This document shows, piece after piece, positions 1 to 10,290 of a stretch of 64,000 bases of DNA; within the stretch, counting starts at the first letter, position 1, and every line of letters begins with the position of its first letter. The position numbers and the translations under genes were made by a program. The notes below the pieces were generated by a model, which was given only the letters and a program-made list of their open reading frames with translations, was not told where the DNA came from and ran no database searches. This DNA comes from Charina bottae (lineage: Eukaryota; Chordata; Lepidosauria; Squamata; Charinaidae), in assembly GCA_023362775.1 (NCBI GenBank), contig JALMGJ010000020.1, forward strand, positions 3,286,001 through 3,350,000, written 5' to 3'.

Positions 1-187
1 TCCAGATCTACTGAATAAACGTAAACTATCTATATTTTTTCTTCATCTAACTACTGTGTGAAGACTGAATTTATTTCTGAATGTAATTAAGCTTAATGTG
101 CAAGACCTTTTTGGTTCACGCTTCTACTTTGCAAGATTGTTGTTAGCTGCTTGTAGTTCTTTTATTAACCTTCAAAACTCCATCATC

Positions 188-365
188 TAATACTCCTGCC
201 TCCTATATTTTCCCCACAACAACAACCCTGTGAGGTGGGCTGGGCTGAGAGGGAAGGACTGGCCCAAAGTCACCCAGCCGGCTTTCCTGCCTAAGGGAGG
301 CCTAGAACTCACCACCTCCTGGTTTCTAGGCCAGCACCTTCACCACGGCCCCACGCTGGCTCTCC
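188..365 (-). mobile_element. tRNA-derived SINE fragment with MIR-like body
   Basis: On the minus strand this reads as the same SINE found many times in the window: a tRNA-like head (gctggctctcc side at 355-365), a body with a 'cagtcactctctcagcc'-like block, and an 'aacaaccctgtgagg' block near 224-238. The order of blocks and the 'cccaaagtcacccag' core resemble CORE/MIR-type SINEs. The 3' end lies near 'ctcctgcctcctatattttcc'. It is diverged and has no clear tail. Confidence 0.75.
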
Positions 366-1222
366 AAACAAATGTCCTCTCAGGGTCATTTTGCCTGCCT
401 CTCCTGCTCCCTTTGGAACCTTTGAATGACAAATTCCAGTTGTTAAAGCTCCCTAAAACAACCTAGAAGTTGATGTGGAGACTGATACTCTCCAAGTCCT
501 ATTTACATTAATGTTAATTACAGAGAGGGGAGATTGGATCATGAATGTGATCCTAACCATCTTACCAGTTTTATCCCCAACATTTAGACTTTTGATGTAA
601 AGTAAAAAAGAAAATAAAAGGACATACTGTATGCAAGACAAAAAGCTTTATCTGCATAGAGTCTTCTTATCAAACATTGTGCCAAATACAGAGAGGTCAG
701 CCAGAAGACAAGATCCTGCTTCCCTGTTAACATTTTAATCTACCTGTTTAATCTACCTTGGACAATTGAAATGATCTCAAAAGACAGGAATTAGGACTAA
801 GTTTAAAAATATCTTGGAGCATCAGGTTAGTTAGTTAGGGGACATCAAGTTGGACTTGGATCCTGGTGACAGTCCTGTAATCTCTTTGACCCTGTTTTCT
901 CCTACTTAAACTTCTCTCATCCTAGCTTTCCTGATCTTGTCTATCCTGAAAGGCTGACATTTGCCAAGTACAATAGTTTCTGGTGTTCCCATCACATGTC
1001 TAAAAATTTGAGTTTCTGCTGACCTTAAGGAACACTCAGTCTTATTTGATCCCATAATAAAGATTCTTTCAGCCTTCTTTCAGCCAGTAATCACCTCCAA
1101 ATCTGTAATTCAAAGGTGTCTGTCTTCTTTCTCTTTCTCAATGCTCAGCTTTCATATTGCCACTGAAAAGCACATTGCTTTAATTATTTTGATCTCTATT
1201 ATCATTGAAATATCTTTATTCT
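366..1222. other. No gene recognised
   Basis: AT-rich sequence with short accidental open frames only. I see no splice-bounded conserved exon, RNA gene or clear repeat boundary. Confidence 0.5.
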
Positions 1223-1510
1223 TGGGCTTCTGGTGGGAATGGCGGACTGAACAGCTGTGCCCGCAGGCTCAGCAGGTGGAGCTGACAATGCAGCAACTTT
1301 TTAGGGCTCAGGCAGGTTCTCCTGAAGCCCAGAAATGTTCTCTGGATAAAGGAGAATACCTGGAATCATCCCGTCTGTCCTCTGGATGGCTGCTTGCAGC
1401 CAGAAGATTGCAAACAGCGTTTCGCATTCGACTGGTAAGAGCCAGCTGGGAGGTGGGGACGTCATCACTTTCCAAGCCGCGCTGTAGCCTTAAAGGGACA
1501 CTGAGACCAG
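1223..1510 (+). mobile_element. Possible L1-type 5' region fragment
   Basis: The head 'cttctggtgggaatggcgga' (1228-1247) closely resembles the 5' end of the L1-like element that ends at 38999 on the minus strand (cttctggg-ggagaaatggcgga). The following ~260 bp is GC-richer than its surroundings and lies inside an open frame of 163 codons at 1141-1632. That frame starts in low-complexity AT-rich DNA and shows no domain I recognise. I read this as untranslated LINE leader, not a gene. The link rests on about 20 bp of similarity. Confidence 0.3.
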
Positions 1511-2100
1511 CCACCCCATTTCTAAATCATCAATTTGTATATTTTTTAAGCATATGTACCCCAAGAGAGGCTTTCTACAGTGAGGAGAAGCTGGTTCTCT
1601 TGGTGCTTATTGTTATTTTTGGGATTTTTTAAAGTTTTTAAGTTTTGGATTTCGTTTTCCTTCCAAATATAAAGGAGGATTGAGAGTAAACAATTGTCTT
1701 CCTGTTATTATTTTTGTATTAAATTTGAAGATATTAGCAATTTCCTACACATTGAATCGGCTGATTTGAACCTGCAGCTTTCTGTTTTCATTTTCCCTTG
1801 AGAACTGTCTGCTATCTCACTCTCACTTTATGTAAACACACTTCAGAACCTTTTCATATCTTCGACTTTCACTGGTTAAGCTCCTAGGGGGTGCCATAAT
1901 CTACTGCGTGAGACATGGAGGATTTCAAACATTCTTTCTGACTTCCACCAAGATTTTAGACAGATTTTCAATTTTATATTGTAAAATTATAAATGGTTAA
2001 ATGTAAAATGAGGAAATGGTTAAGGGCTTAAAATAATATTATGTTTCTTATGACCAAAATTCCATTATAGCAAACATCTAAAGGACTCTATCGAGATTCA
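1511..2100. other. No gene recognised
   Basis: AT-rich unique-looking sequence; nothing identifiable. Confidence 0.5.
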
Positions 2101-2833
2101 AGAGGATTTTAATAATATGGAAAATGAGCAGAAACCAGGAAAATTAATTTCAACAGGGACAAATGTTTGGACAGGGAAAACCAAAGACCTGATGAGAGGT
2201 TAGGGGAGGGACCCATACTGGGCAGCAGTTCATGTGAAAAAGATCTGTATCACAAGCTGAATGTGAGCCAGCAGTGTGAGACAGCTGCAAAAAATCCAAA
2301 TGCAATCCTAAGCTGCATCAACAGAAATATAATGTCAGAATCACAAGAAATCATTGGTCCTCTCTCTATTCTGCATTGGTCACACCACACCTGCAATACT
2401 GACAACCTTTTGTGTGTCCAAGGGAGATCAACAGGATGACAGAGGATCTGACAGGAAAATTATGAGGAACTAGGGTGTTTAGGTGTACAGAGGAGCTATG
2501 GGGAGACATGATAGCTGTCTTCAAGTACCTGAAGGACTATTATGTAAAAGACAGAGCAGAGCTGTTCCACAAGAAAGGACAAAGAACAGTGCCTTAAATT
2601 ATAAGCATGTACTGTAGATTTTGGATGGACACCAGGAAAGATGCTCTACCAATAGGAACTATTCAGTGATGGCACATACTGCCTTGGGAGGTGATGGACT
2701 CTCCTTTATTGAAGGTGTTTCAAGAGAGGCTGGAAGGACTGTCTGTCAAATATGCTGTAGTAGTGCACCAGGTAGGGGGTTGGACAAGGTGATCTAGATC
2801 CTTTCCATCCTTACATGCTAAGATTCTACAATT
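2101..2833 (+). mobile_element. CR1 LINE 3' region, degraded
   Basis: The block at about 2240-2440 carries the familiar end of CR1 ORF2 ('aagctgaatgtgagccagcagtgtg', 'gctgcatcaacagaaatataatgtc', 'cacaccacacctgcaatactg'). It is followed by the CR1 3' block on splitting antecedents ('gaggtgatggactctcctttattgaaggtg', 'ggttggacaaggtgatct') and a 3' end near 'tgctaagattctaca'. No intact frame remains. The 3' end is at about 2833 and the 5' end is lost. Confidence 0.8.
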
Positions 2834-2937
2834 CCAAAACTTGGTTAAAATCTTCAGCAATAATTATCTGATCCACATCTAAATTTAAAAAAATATTCAG
2901 AACTTCTGTGCAAAACATTTGGATGCTCCTTAGTAGG

Positions 2938-2938
2938 C

Positions 2939-3017
<79 letters not shown>

Positions 3018-3019
3018 TG
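2938..3019. repeat. (TTTC)n microsatellite
   Basis: About twenty perfect TTTC units. The minus-strand Lys/Glu/Arg-rich open frames across it are products of the repeat. Confidence 0.98.
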
Positions 3020-4344
3020 GCTGCCAACTCAAACAATGTAACTCTGGGCAGTATACAACAACAAAAAGCAAATGATAAACCAACCCATTGTTGTTGTTGT
3101 TGTGGTTGTTATTTATTGGCATGTATTACTGAAACCTGGCTGGGGCTGGGGGGGGGGGGTGTTCCCCTTTCTGAGATGTGCCCAGCTGGGTTTTGGGTGT
3201 GGCATCGGCCAAGACCCCAGGGTATGGGTGGTGGCGTGGTGGTCATCCAAGATACTTGGGAGGCATCTAGGAGCAGTGCCCAACAGATTGCCAGGTGCGA
3301 GACCCTATTTATTAAGTTGGGCTCTAGGGATCAGTTGGGATTGTTGCTACTGTACCAGCCCCACTGATGCATGGCAACCTCCCTGCCTGAGCTCCTTGAC
3401 TCTGTGGTTGGGTTGGCGGTGGAGTTCCCCAGGCTTATGGTCTTGGAGGACTTCAACTTGCCTTCTCTGGGGGCGGGGTCAGAGGTAGCTTGAGAGATCA
3501 TAGCCACCATGAGAGCCGTGGGCCAGGTCATCCAGGGCCAACGCATAATAGTGGTCATAAGCCTGACCTGGTTTTTCTTTCAGAGCAGTGGCAAGGTGTT
3601 CTGGATTTGGGGGAGATATTGGTTTCTCCCCTGTCATGGTCAGATCACTCCCTGGTGAGCCTCCAGTTCTCTGGCATCATCCCCCACCGTAGGGGGGGGG
3701 ACCTATTAGATTGGTCTGCCTCAGGCGATTAATGGACCTGGTTGGGTTCCAGAGGGAGCTTGGGGTTGTTCTGGAAGGTCTGCTGCATGGTCCAACTGAA
3801 GCCCTGTTGGCTGCCTGGAATGGGAAGGCATCTGAGGCTTTGGATCGGAACGTGCCTGAGTGGCCTCTCTGCACCCATGGATCCTATAACTCTCCATGGT
3901 TCACAGAAGAGCTGAGGGAGATGAAGCAGGTGAAGAGAACCTAGAGCGCTGCTGTTGGACGACAAGGAGCAAACCTGACTGAACACGGGCTAGAACCGCT
4001 GTTAGAGCCTACCTTGTGGTGGTAAGTGCAGTGAAACATAACTATTTCTCCACCCTTATTGCATCCACAGAGAGCCGTGCAACGGCCCTATTTCGAGTAA
4101 TCCTGACCCTCCTTGGATGGAGCAATTCCAAGGTTTACTTACAAGGCTACTGTGAGAAATATGCTAGGCATCTGATGGATAAATTCACTCAGATTCGCTC
4201 TGCGTTGGACTCCAGGTTTGAAGCAGAGCCAGTGATGGCTATGGGGGCTAAGTCTTGCATAGTTATCTGGGAGGAGTTTGATCCTGTTGAGCCTGAGGAG
4301 GTGGACAGGGATCTTGCAGCAATTAGTTCAGCCACCTCTGTACA

Positions 4345-4720
4345 ATGGGCTAGAAACCAGGAGTCTGTGAGTTCTAGTCCTGCCTTAGGCATGAAAGCCG
4401 GCTGGGTGACCTTGGGCCAGTCACTCTCTCTCTCAGCCCTAGGAAGGAGCCAATAGCAAACCAGGAGACAGAGAGTTCTAGTCCCGCCTTAGGCATGAAA
4501 GCCGGCTGGGTGACCTTGGGCCAGTCACTCTCTCTCTCAGCCCTAGGAAGGAGCCAATAGGAAACCAGGAGACTGAGAGTTCTAGTCCCGCCCTAGGCAT
4601 GAAAGCCGGCTGGGTGACCTTGGGCCAGTCACTCTCTCTCAGCCCAACTCACCTCACAGGGTTGTTGTTGTGGGGAAAATAGGAGGAGGAAGGAGTATTA
4701 GGTATGTTCACCGCCTTGCC
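4345..4720 (+). mobile_element. SINE with tandemly repeated body (~3 units of ~104 bp)
   Basis: The segment 'gttctagtc(c/t)gcc(t)taggcatgaaagccggctggg' followed by 'ccagtcactctctct' recurs at about 4372, 4472 and 4578. Linkers of the form 'cctaggaaggagccaatag-aaaccaggaga' separate the units, giving a period of about 104 bp. The array ends in the 'cctcacagggttgttgttgtggggaaaataggagg' SINE 3' block at about 4650-4690. It sits between the L2 pre-RT and RT-thumb segments, so the insertion or a linked deletion removed the RT core. The same segment is amplified at 24992-25795 and 50690-51126. Confidence 0.85.
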
Positions 4721-5400
4721 TTATCTCAGTGCCTGGAGGCTGTGGGGGTCTGGATGGGGAACAACAGGCTTCAACTGAACCCTGGTAAGACAGAGTGGCT
4801 GTGGATTGATGGCCCCCCTGGATCCGGGAAGTTGTCATCTTTGGTTCTGGGTGGGGTTGCACTACCCCACTCGGATCCAGTGCGGAATCTGGGGGTCCTC
4901 CTGGACTCGCGACTCCTGCTCGAAGAGCAGGTGGCAGTCGTGGCCAGGAGGGCCTTTGCACAGCTTCGAGTTGTGCGCCAGTTACGCCCTTTCCTGGATC
5001 GGGAGGCCCTCCGAACAGTCACTCACGCCCTTGTCATCTCCCGTATAGACTATTGTAATGCGCTCTACATGGGGCTACCCTTGAAGAGTATCCGGAAGCT
5101 TCAGCTGGTGCAGAATGCGGCGGCGCGAGCAGTTGTGGGTGCTAGGAGATCGGCACATGTGACACCTCTGCTACGCGAGCTGCATTGGGTGCCAGTTTGC
5201 TTCCGGGTCCAATTCAAGGTGTTGGTGATTACCTTTAAAGCCCTACATGGCATAGGACCAGGGTACCTGAGGGACCATCTCGTCCCGATAACATCGTCCC
5301 GCCCCACCCGTGCATGCAGAGAGGGCATGCTTCGGACCCCCTCAACAAGAGAATTCCATCTAGCGGGGTCCAGGAGGCATGCCTTCTCTGCGATAGCACC

Positions 5401-6304
5401 TGTCCTGGTTCAGCCTCTGCCCCAGGACTTCAGTGAGGAGTCAGAAGACGAGCTGCCCCTGGTGAACCCCCAGGGGACTGAACCAGATGAGGTCCCAGGC
5501 ACAGGCACGGCTCCAGACAAAGACCCATCACCACAGGGCAGTGGGGAGTTGGCAATACCCAAGGCTACAGGGGAGCAAGCTGGGGATGGTGGTTTGTCCC
5601 TACCCTCTACCCAGCAGCCAATAACCGAGGCTACAGGGGAGCAAGCCGGGGATGGTGGTTTGTCCCTACCCTCTAGCCAGCAGCCAATAACCGAGGCTAC
5701 AGGGGAGCAAGCCTGGGATGGTGGTTTGTCCCCACCCTCTAGCCAGCAGCCAGCTGGATCCCATCAGACTCCCAGCTCACCTGAATCACCTAAAGGGCAG
5801 AGACGGAGGCGTGTACGCCTCGCCTTAAAGGACAGAAGGAGAAGTGCCCAGTTAGCTGCAAGAGATTTACGCAGAGGAGAAGTGGAGTCTTGCAGGACCC
5901 AGATGACAGCTCCTAAACTCCTAATAAATAACCAGCAGAGCGGTGAGTGGGTTGTGGGAGCAACGTAGCATATTGGCTTCGCGACCACTTCGTTTTCCTG
6001 ACTTGATTCCTGATTTCCTGACCCTGCTTGGATTATTGTTACTCTGACTTCTGGACTCCTTGACCCGGCTTTGACTTCTCGCTGACCTACTTGTTACCAC
6101 CCCTGACCTGGCTTTGGAATATCGGTTATCTTCTGGATTAACTCTGACTTCGGCAAACGAACTCTGGACTTCTCTCTCAGCTTTTCCTTACAGCGTGTCC
6201 TCTGGCTGCATCTGCTGCTCACATTACAGCTGGTGAGTGAATTCCTGCCTGCAGCTCACAAGCAGAGGCTCTGTGTAACTTGATACTCGAGGCTAGCCAG
6301 CACA
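5401..6304 (+). mobile_element. Solo LTR inserted in L2 copy A
   Basis: This block starts with TG (5401) and ends with CA (6303-6304). It interrupts the L2 frame cleanly and is flanked by gcacc (5396-5400) and gcgcc (6305-6309), a 5-bp target duplication with one change. Joining the flanks restores normal L2 sequence. A polyadenylation signal AATAAA lies at about 5923-5928. The U3-like half is GC-rich, carries three imperfect ~66-bp direct repeats (about 5565-5755), and stays open in frame with the L2 thumb. The second half is rich in 'gacttc/ctgac' words typical of Ty3/gypsy-type LTRs. No internal region is present. The family assignment is tentative; the solo LTR call rests on the ends and the TSD. 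Confidence 0.75.
5565..5755 (+). repeat. Three ~66-bp direct repeats inside the solo LTR
   Basis: Units begin 'aggctacaggggagcaagc' at about 5569, 5632 and 5695 and end near 'agccagcagccaataacc'. The units preserve the reading frame. Confidence 0.85.
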
Positions 6305-6614
6305 GCGCCCGCCTTATGGAATATCTTGCCCCCGGAGGTGAGACTGGCCCCCTCCCTCCTGGCCTTTCGGAAGGCCCTTAAGACCTGGCTCTGCCACCTG
6401 GCCTGGGACGACGGAGGTGGTAGTGCCTCCTGGGGTTGGCTGGCCCCGTAGCTCCACGATCTATTCTGCGGTTCCTAATCCATCTTGGATTTTATTTTAT
6501 TTATTTTATGCTAGTTGTGTTTTTAGATATTTTGTATAGTTTTTAAATTTTTATTTATTGTAACCCGCCCAGAGTCCCTTGTATGGGAGATGGGCGGGGA
6601 ATAAATTTGATAAA

Positions 6615-6615
<1 letters not shown>

Positions 6616-6661
<46 letters not shown>
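6616..6661. repeat. (AAGT)n tail of L2 copy A
   Basis: About eleven AAGT units directly follow the L2 3' terminus 'ataaatttgataaat', so this is the retrotransposon's own microsatellite tail. Confidence 0.95.
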
Positions 6662-6662
<1 letters not shown>

Positions 6663-8275
6663 ATCCATGCCCCTCCTGGCTGGTCAAGGCTGCCTGGGAG
6701 GGGATGTGTGATTGGGTTCAGGCGGTAGTTAATTCTTCTTTGAGGGAGGGGTGGTTCTGCTGGCTCTTAAGGAGGCAGTGGCGTGCCCCCTGCTCAAGGT
6801 GCCATTGCTCAACCCAACCAGTCTGGACAGCTTTCGTCCACTTTCCAACCTTGCCCTTTTAGGGAAAGTTGTGGAGAAGGTGGTCGCACTGCAGCTTCAA
6901 TGGGCTTTGGATGAAACGGATTATCTAGACCCCTTTCAGTCGGGATTCAGGTGGGGGATGGGATGGAGACAGCATTGGTTGCACTCTTGTATGACCTCTG
7001 GCAGGAGCAGAATGGAGGTAGTGTGTCTTCTTGACCTCTCAGTGGCTTTCAATACCATCAAACATGGTATCCTTCTGGACCGGCTCTGGGAGTTGGGGGT
7101 GGGTGGCATGGTGTTGTGTTGGTTCCCCTCCTTCCTCTGGGCCAGTTCCAGTTGGTGTTGATGGGGGGAGAGGTCAAGTCTGCAGCCCCTATTTTGTGGG
7201 GTGCCACAGGACTCAGTCCTTTCTCCCCTCGTTTAACATCTACATGAGGCTGCTGGGTGAGGTCATTCGATGATTTGGGGTGAGGCATCACCAATGTGCT
7301 GATGATACCCAGCTTTCTATCTCCACCCCAGGCTGCCTGAATGATGCCGTGGATATCCTGTCCCAGTGTCTGGAGGCTTTGGGGGCCTGGATGGGGAGCA
7401 ACAGGCTTCAGCTCAACCCAAGCAAGACTGAGGGGCTTTGGGTGTTGGGACCTTGTGGTGCTGGGAACCTTCCATCATTGGTCTTGGATGGGGTGGCACT
7501 GCCTCAGTCAGCCCCGGTGTGCAATCTGGACATCCTTCTGGACTCACGGCTCCTGCTGGAAGAGCAGGTGGCAGCCGTGGCTAGGAGGGCCTTTGCACAC
7601 CTTCAGGTTGTGTGCCAGCTGCGCCCGTCCCTGGACCGGGAGGCCCTCCCTGCTCACTGTCACTCATGTCCTCGTGACCTCTCATCTGGATTACTGCAAT
7701 GTGCTGCACATGGGGCTGCCCTTGAAGAGCACTTGGAAGCTGCAATGGTGCAGAATGTGGCAGCACGGGTAGTAAATGGCACTGGTTACTCCGTGAGCTG
7801 CATTGGTTGCCAGTATGCTTCCGGGTGCAATTCCAGGCTTCATGGCTTAGGACCGGATTACTTGAGGGACCGTCTCTCCCCAGTCGTTTATACCTGTCCA
7901 ATACGGTCAGGCATGATGGGCTTGCTTCGGGTCCCGTTGGCCAAAGAATGCCAGTTGGCGGGGCCTAGGAGACCTGCCTTGTCTGCTGTAGTGCCCACCT
8001 TTTGGAACATTCTCCCTCCAGAGATCAGGATGGCCCTGACTCTGCTGGCCTTTCATAAGGCCCTAAAGACCAGGCTTGGGGCCCTGAGTGTGTGCAGGGA
8101 CCCGCTTCTTGGTTGCGTAAGTGATTTGGGTTGTTGTTTCTTGGCTGCCTGTATTTTTTAATGTTTATAATATTTGTTGTTGATTTTATTATATTTTAAT
8201 TTTGTTCGCTGCCCAGAGTCACTCGTTGAGATGGGCAGCCATATAAATTGGATAAATAAATAAATAATAACTCCC
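6662..8275 (+). pseudogene. L2-clade LINE, copy B (RT domain, broken)
   Basis: This is a 5'-truncated L2 copy covering the reverse transcriptase and the 3' end. Visible blocks are 'TSLDSFRPLSNLALLGKVVE' (about 6820-6880), 'DPFQSGFR' (6930), 'DLSVAFNTIKHGILLDRL' (7035-7090), and the catalytic-loop region 'CADDTQLSI' (about 7290-7320). The usual first Tyr of YADD is Cys here. The thumb follows as 'NRLQLNPSKTEGLWVLG' and 'LLEEQVAAVARRAFAHL'. At least three frameshifts separate these pieces. The 3' end shows the L2 terminus 'gcccagagtcac...gagatgggcagccatataaatt' and a (TAAA) tail ending at 8275. Confidence 0.88.
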
Positions 8276-8321
8276 CCTATAACATTAAAACATATACAGT
8301 ATATAATTTCTTTCCCTAGTG

Positions 8322-8540
8322 CCTTTGAGTCAGTCTTGACTCCTGGCGTCTGCCTGGACTAGCCCCTGAAGTTTTCCTGGCAAAGTTTTTCAGAAGTGGT
8401 TTGCCATTGCCTCCTTCCCAGGGCTGAGAGAGAGTGACTGGCCCAAGTCACCCCAGCTGGCTTTGTACCTAAGGCAGGACTAGAACTCGCGGTCTCCCGG
8501 TTTCTAGCCCGGTGCCTTACCCACTACACCAAACTGGATC
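8322..8540 (-). mobile_element. Sauria-type SINE (BovB-like tail)
   Basis: On the minus strand: a tRNA-derived head 'ccagtttggtgtagtgg...gcaccgggctagaaaccgggagacc' (about 8470-8537), the body with 'ctgggctagtcactctctctcag'-like block, 'gcaatggcaaaccacttctgaaaa' (about 8390-8420), and an end of the 'ccaggcagacgccaggagtcaagactgactc' type (8325-8360). This combination is typical of squamate Sauria SINEs. The retrovirus inserted at its head end (8544/8545). Confidence 0.8.
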
Positions 8541-8544
8541 TCTA
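8541..8544. repeat. Target-site duplication of the ERV, left copy (TCTA)
   Basis: TCTA immediately precedes the 5' LTR and is repeated immediately after the 3' LTR (15376-15379). A 4-bp duplication is what gammaretroviral integrases make. Confidence 0.9.
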
Positions 8545-9421
8545 TGTCAGATATTAAAAATTAGTGTTCCTCAAAGAATAATTAAATCCCAATAGAAGGA
8601 TGAGGAAATCATTCTTCCTAAAATAGCTGCCAAAAATTCTGAAACAGAAAAGAGCGATGCATATAGGTGATAATGAATCCGGAGGGAGACACCCATTAAC
8701 ACCAACCTCCAACACATAGCTGCCGGAGCACCAAGGGATATTTGCATGACAAGGGTCTGGGAAGAAAGGGGGAGAAATAAGCAAACTCCTCTTTCTGTGT
8801 CAGCTTCAGGTAACTTAAGAAACAATCAATGGGTAATCAAAGCAAAACCAGCCTGTCAGTTGTGTCTCCTATCAAGAGGAACTAAGATACATTGAGTTCA
8901 AAGGAGATTCGGTGTCGGCTTCAAAACAAGACTAGTATGTCAGTTACTTAAAAGAAAGGCTTGTTAAAACGAGACTATTGCCTCCTATTGACACAAACTA
9001 AGCTACATTGAACTTTAAGGGACCTTCAAAGCCATTATGACTATGTTAATGACTAAAGACTGAACTAATCAGGAAAAGTCTCACACAAGAAAGAGTAAAG
9101 ATATCACCCAGAGAAATTGACAAAAGGCGGCCGTGGTATTGTAAAACGTCGAGGCAGGAACTGAGAACTGTCAGTCTGACACTTTGCAAACTTGTGTAAA
9201 TATGTAAATATGTAAATATGTAAACTAAATATGTAAACTGACTTTTCTTTGAAATACATGTATAAAAGAAATGAATGAACCTTGCTCATGGCTCTCTCTA
9301 TACCAGTCAAATTTGTGGCGGTATGGGGGAAGCCTCTTTTGCAAAAGAACCAATAAACATTTAGAGCTGTTATTTGTTAGTTCAGTATTTTATTTTGTGG
9401 GAAAAGGAGCCAAATCTCACA
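8545..9421 (+). repeat. ERV 5' LTR
   Basis: 877 bp from TGTCAG to TCTCACA, identical by eye to the 3' copy at 14499-15375. It contains a TATA-like tataaaag at 9261-9268 and AATAAA at 9352-9357. The R region is therefore expected to begin about 25-30 bp after the TATA box and end shortly after the polyadenylation signal. A short (TAAATATG)-type repeat lies at about 9196-9236. Confidence 0.96.
9261..9268 (+). promoter_or_regulatory. LTR TATA box
   Basis: tataaaag about 90 bp upstream of the LTR polyadenylation signal, the usual U3/R arrangement. The same element is at 15215-15222 in the 3' LTR. Confidence 0.75.
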
Positions 9422-9423
9422 AT

Positions 9424-9441
9424 TGGGGGCTCGTCCGGGAT
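9424..9441 (+). promoter_or_regulatory. Primer binding site, tRNA-Pro type
   Basis: Eighteen bases starting two bases after the 5' LTR match the tRNA-Pro 3' end complement used by murine leukaemia-type viruses (core ggggctcgtccggg). This sets strand and LTR boundary and supports the gammaretrovirus-like assignment. Confidence 0.93.
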
Positions 9442-10023
9442 TACTGGGTTCGTTGAAACCGGCACTGGTCCAGATTCCCCTTGGGGGCGCGCCGACTGAT
9501 TTCAGTCGCCCGATGGGACTGGGGTAGGAACGGTTCCTCGCAACCCAAGAAACCCCTTGAACTAGCACATAACAGACAGGGGGACTCCAGAGGACACCGA
9601 AGGAACCAAGAGGACGGCCAGGTAACATCGTGCGCACGATCCCAGGTAAGAGCCGAGCCGTCTTAGGTCTACTTCGTGAGGACCTCCGGTGTCGGTGTTT
9701 CCTGGGTGGTCTCGGGGAGGGATCGGGTTATAGCTGCGCCTACTTCGTGAGGGCCTTTCGGAGCCAGCTGGCAAGCACATCCGAGAGAGCTATTTCCTGG
9801 ATCATAGGGAATTGATTTGAGACCTCGTGTGAGTGTTGAGATACCGTAGGGAAGAGTAGAAACCTTCCTGCACGGCTAATCTGAGACCCATATCTGCAGT
9901 TCCGCGGCTCAAGTGTTGGAACGTCCACTGAGTCCGGTCAGGTGTGGGTCGGTTGATTGTGTGTGTGTGCGTGTGGAGGTCAAGAGGAATCTTTCCCCCA
10001 CCCCGCCGTTGTCCGTCTCCAGA
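9442..10023 (+). other. ERV untranslated leader with splice donor
   Basis: About 580 bp between the primer site and the gag start. A perfect donor-like CAG|GTAAGAG lies at 9643-9652 (intron would begin at 9646) and could serve an env message. Short open frames here look accidental. Confidence 0.7.
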
Positions 10024-10290
10024 ATGGGAGCTTGGCTAAGTAAAAGAGAAGAGTGTCCAAGGGAGTCTAAGAGGTACCTTGATGAAAGTAAACCGGTAAT
10101 ACCAGCTATATCCCCTTTGGCATTTGTTTTGGACCAGTGGGATGAAGAAAACTTGATCCCCTGGACTAAGACGCTGCTCAAGGAAACCATGGTTCAGTTG
10201 TGTGTACAAAAATGGCCAATATATGTTCTATTAGAACCAAACTACAGGTGGTCCAGGTTTTCATCAGCTCCCTGGGGAAGGAATGTTTAG
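10024..10290 (+). pseudogene. ERV gag N-terminal remnant (matrix)
   Basis: The frame opens with Met-Gly-Ala at 10024, an N-myristoylation-type start expected of retroviral matrix proteins. It continues for 88 codons, with a 'QKWPIYVLLEP' block reminiscent of the 'WP' region of gammaretroviral matrix. It then stops at 10290, where a complete Gag would run several hundred residues. No proline-rich domain, major homology region or zinc knuckle follows in any frame, so the gene is deleted after matrix. The upstream codons from 9913 in the same frame are leader, not coding. Confidence 0.75.

Larger units (their letters stand above)
3104..6630 (+). pseudogene. L2-clade LINE, copy A, broken by a SINE and a solo LTR
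   Basis: Pieces of one L2-type ORF lie in order. An endonuclease domain spans about 3107-3690, with an 'ITETWLG' start and a 'SWSDHSLVSL' SDH motif. A pre-RT segment follows at about 4016-4345. The end of the reverse transcriptase (thumb and connection) runs from about 4721 to 5400 ('NRLQLNPGKTEWLW', 'DYCNALYMGLPLKS', 'QLVQNAAARAVVGA'). The end of the ORF and the 3' UTR lie at about 6305-6600. The RT palm with the YADD motif is missing, replaced by the SINE array at 4345-4720. The copy is also frameshifted around 3480-4016 and interrupted by a solo LTR at 5401-6304. Its 3' end has the L2-type 'ccgcccagagtccc...gggcgg...ataaattt' terminus followed by an AAGT tail. It cannot encode active enzyme. 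Confidence 0.88.

Noticed and set aside
1141..1632. A 163-codon frame near the left end as a membrane protein gene
   Set aside because: The hydrophobic start comes from AT-rich low-complexity DNA, the middle resembles a LINE leader, and no homologous family is recognised.
2826..3122. Lys/Glu/Arg repeat proteins on the minus strand
   Set aside because: Translation of a (TTTC)n microsatellite.
4670..5968. A 432-codon frame as a host gene
   Set aside because: The first part is L2 reverse-transcriptase thumb and the second is a solo LTR with target duplication at the junction; the frame is a chimera of two transposable elements.
9913..10023. Upstream extension of the gag frame to Met at 9913
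   Set aside because: The Met-Gly start at 10024 is the myristoylation-type start expected of matrix; the upstream part is leader.
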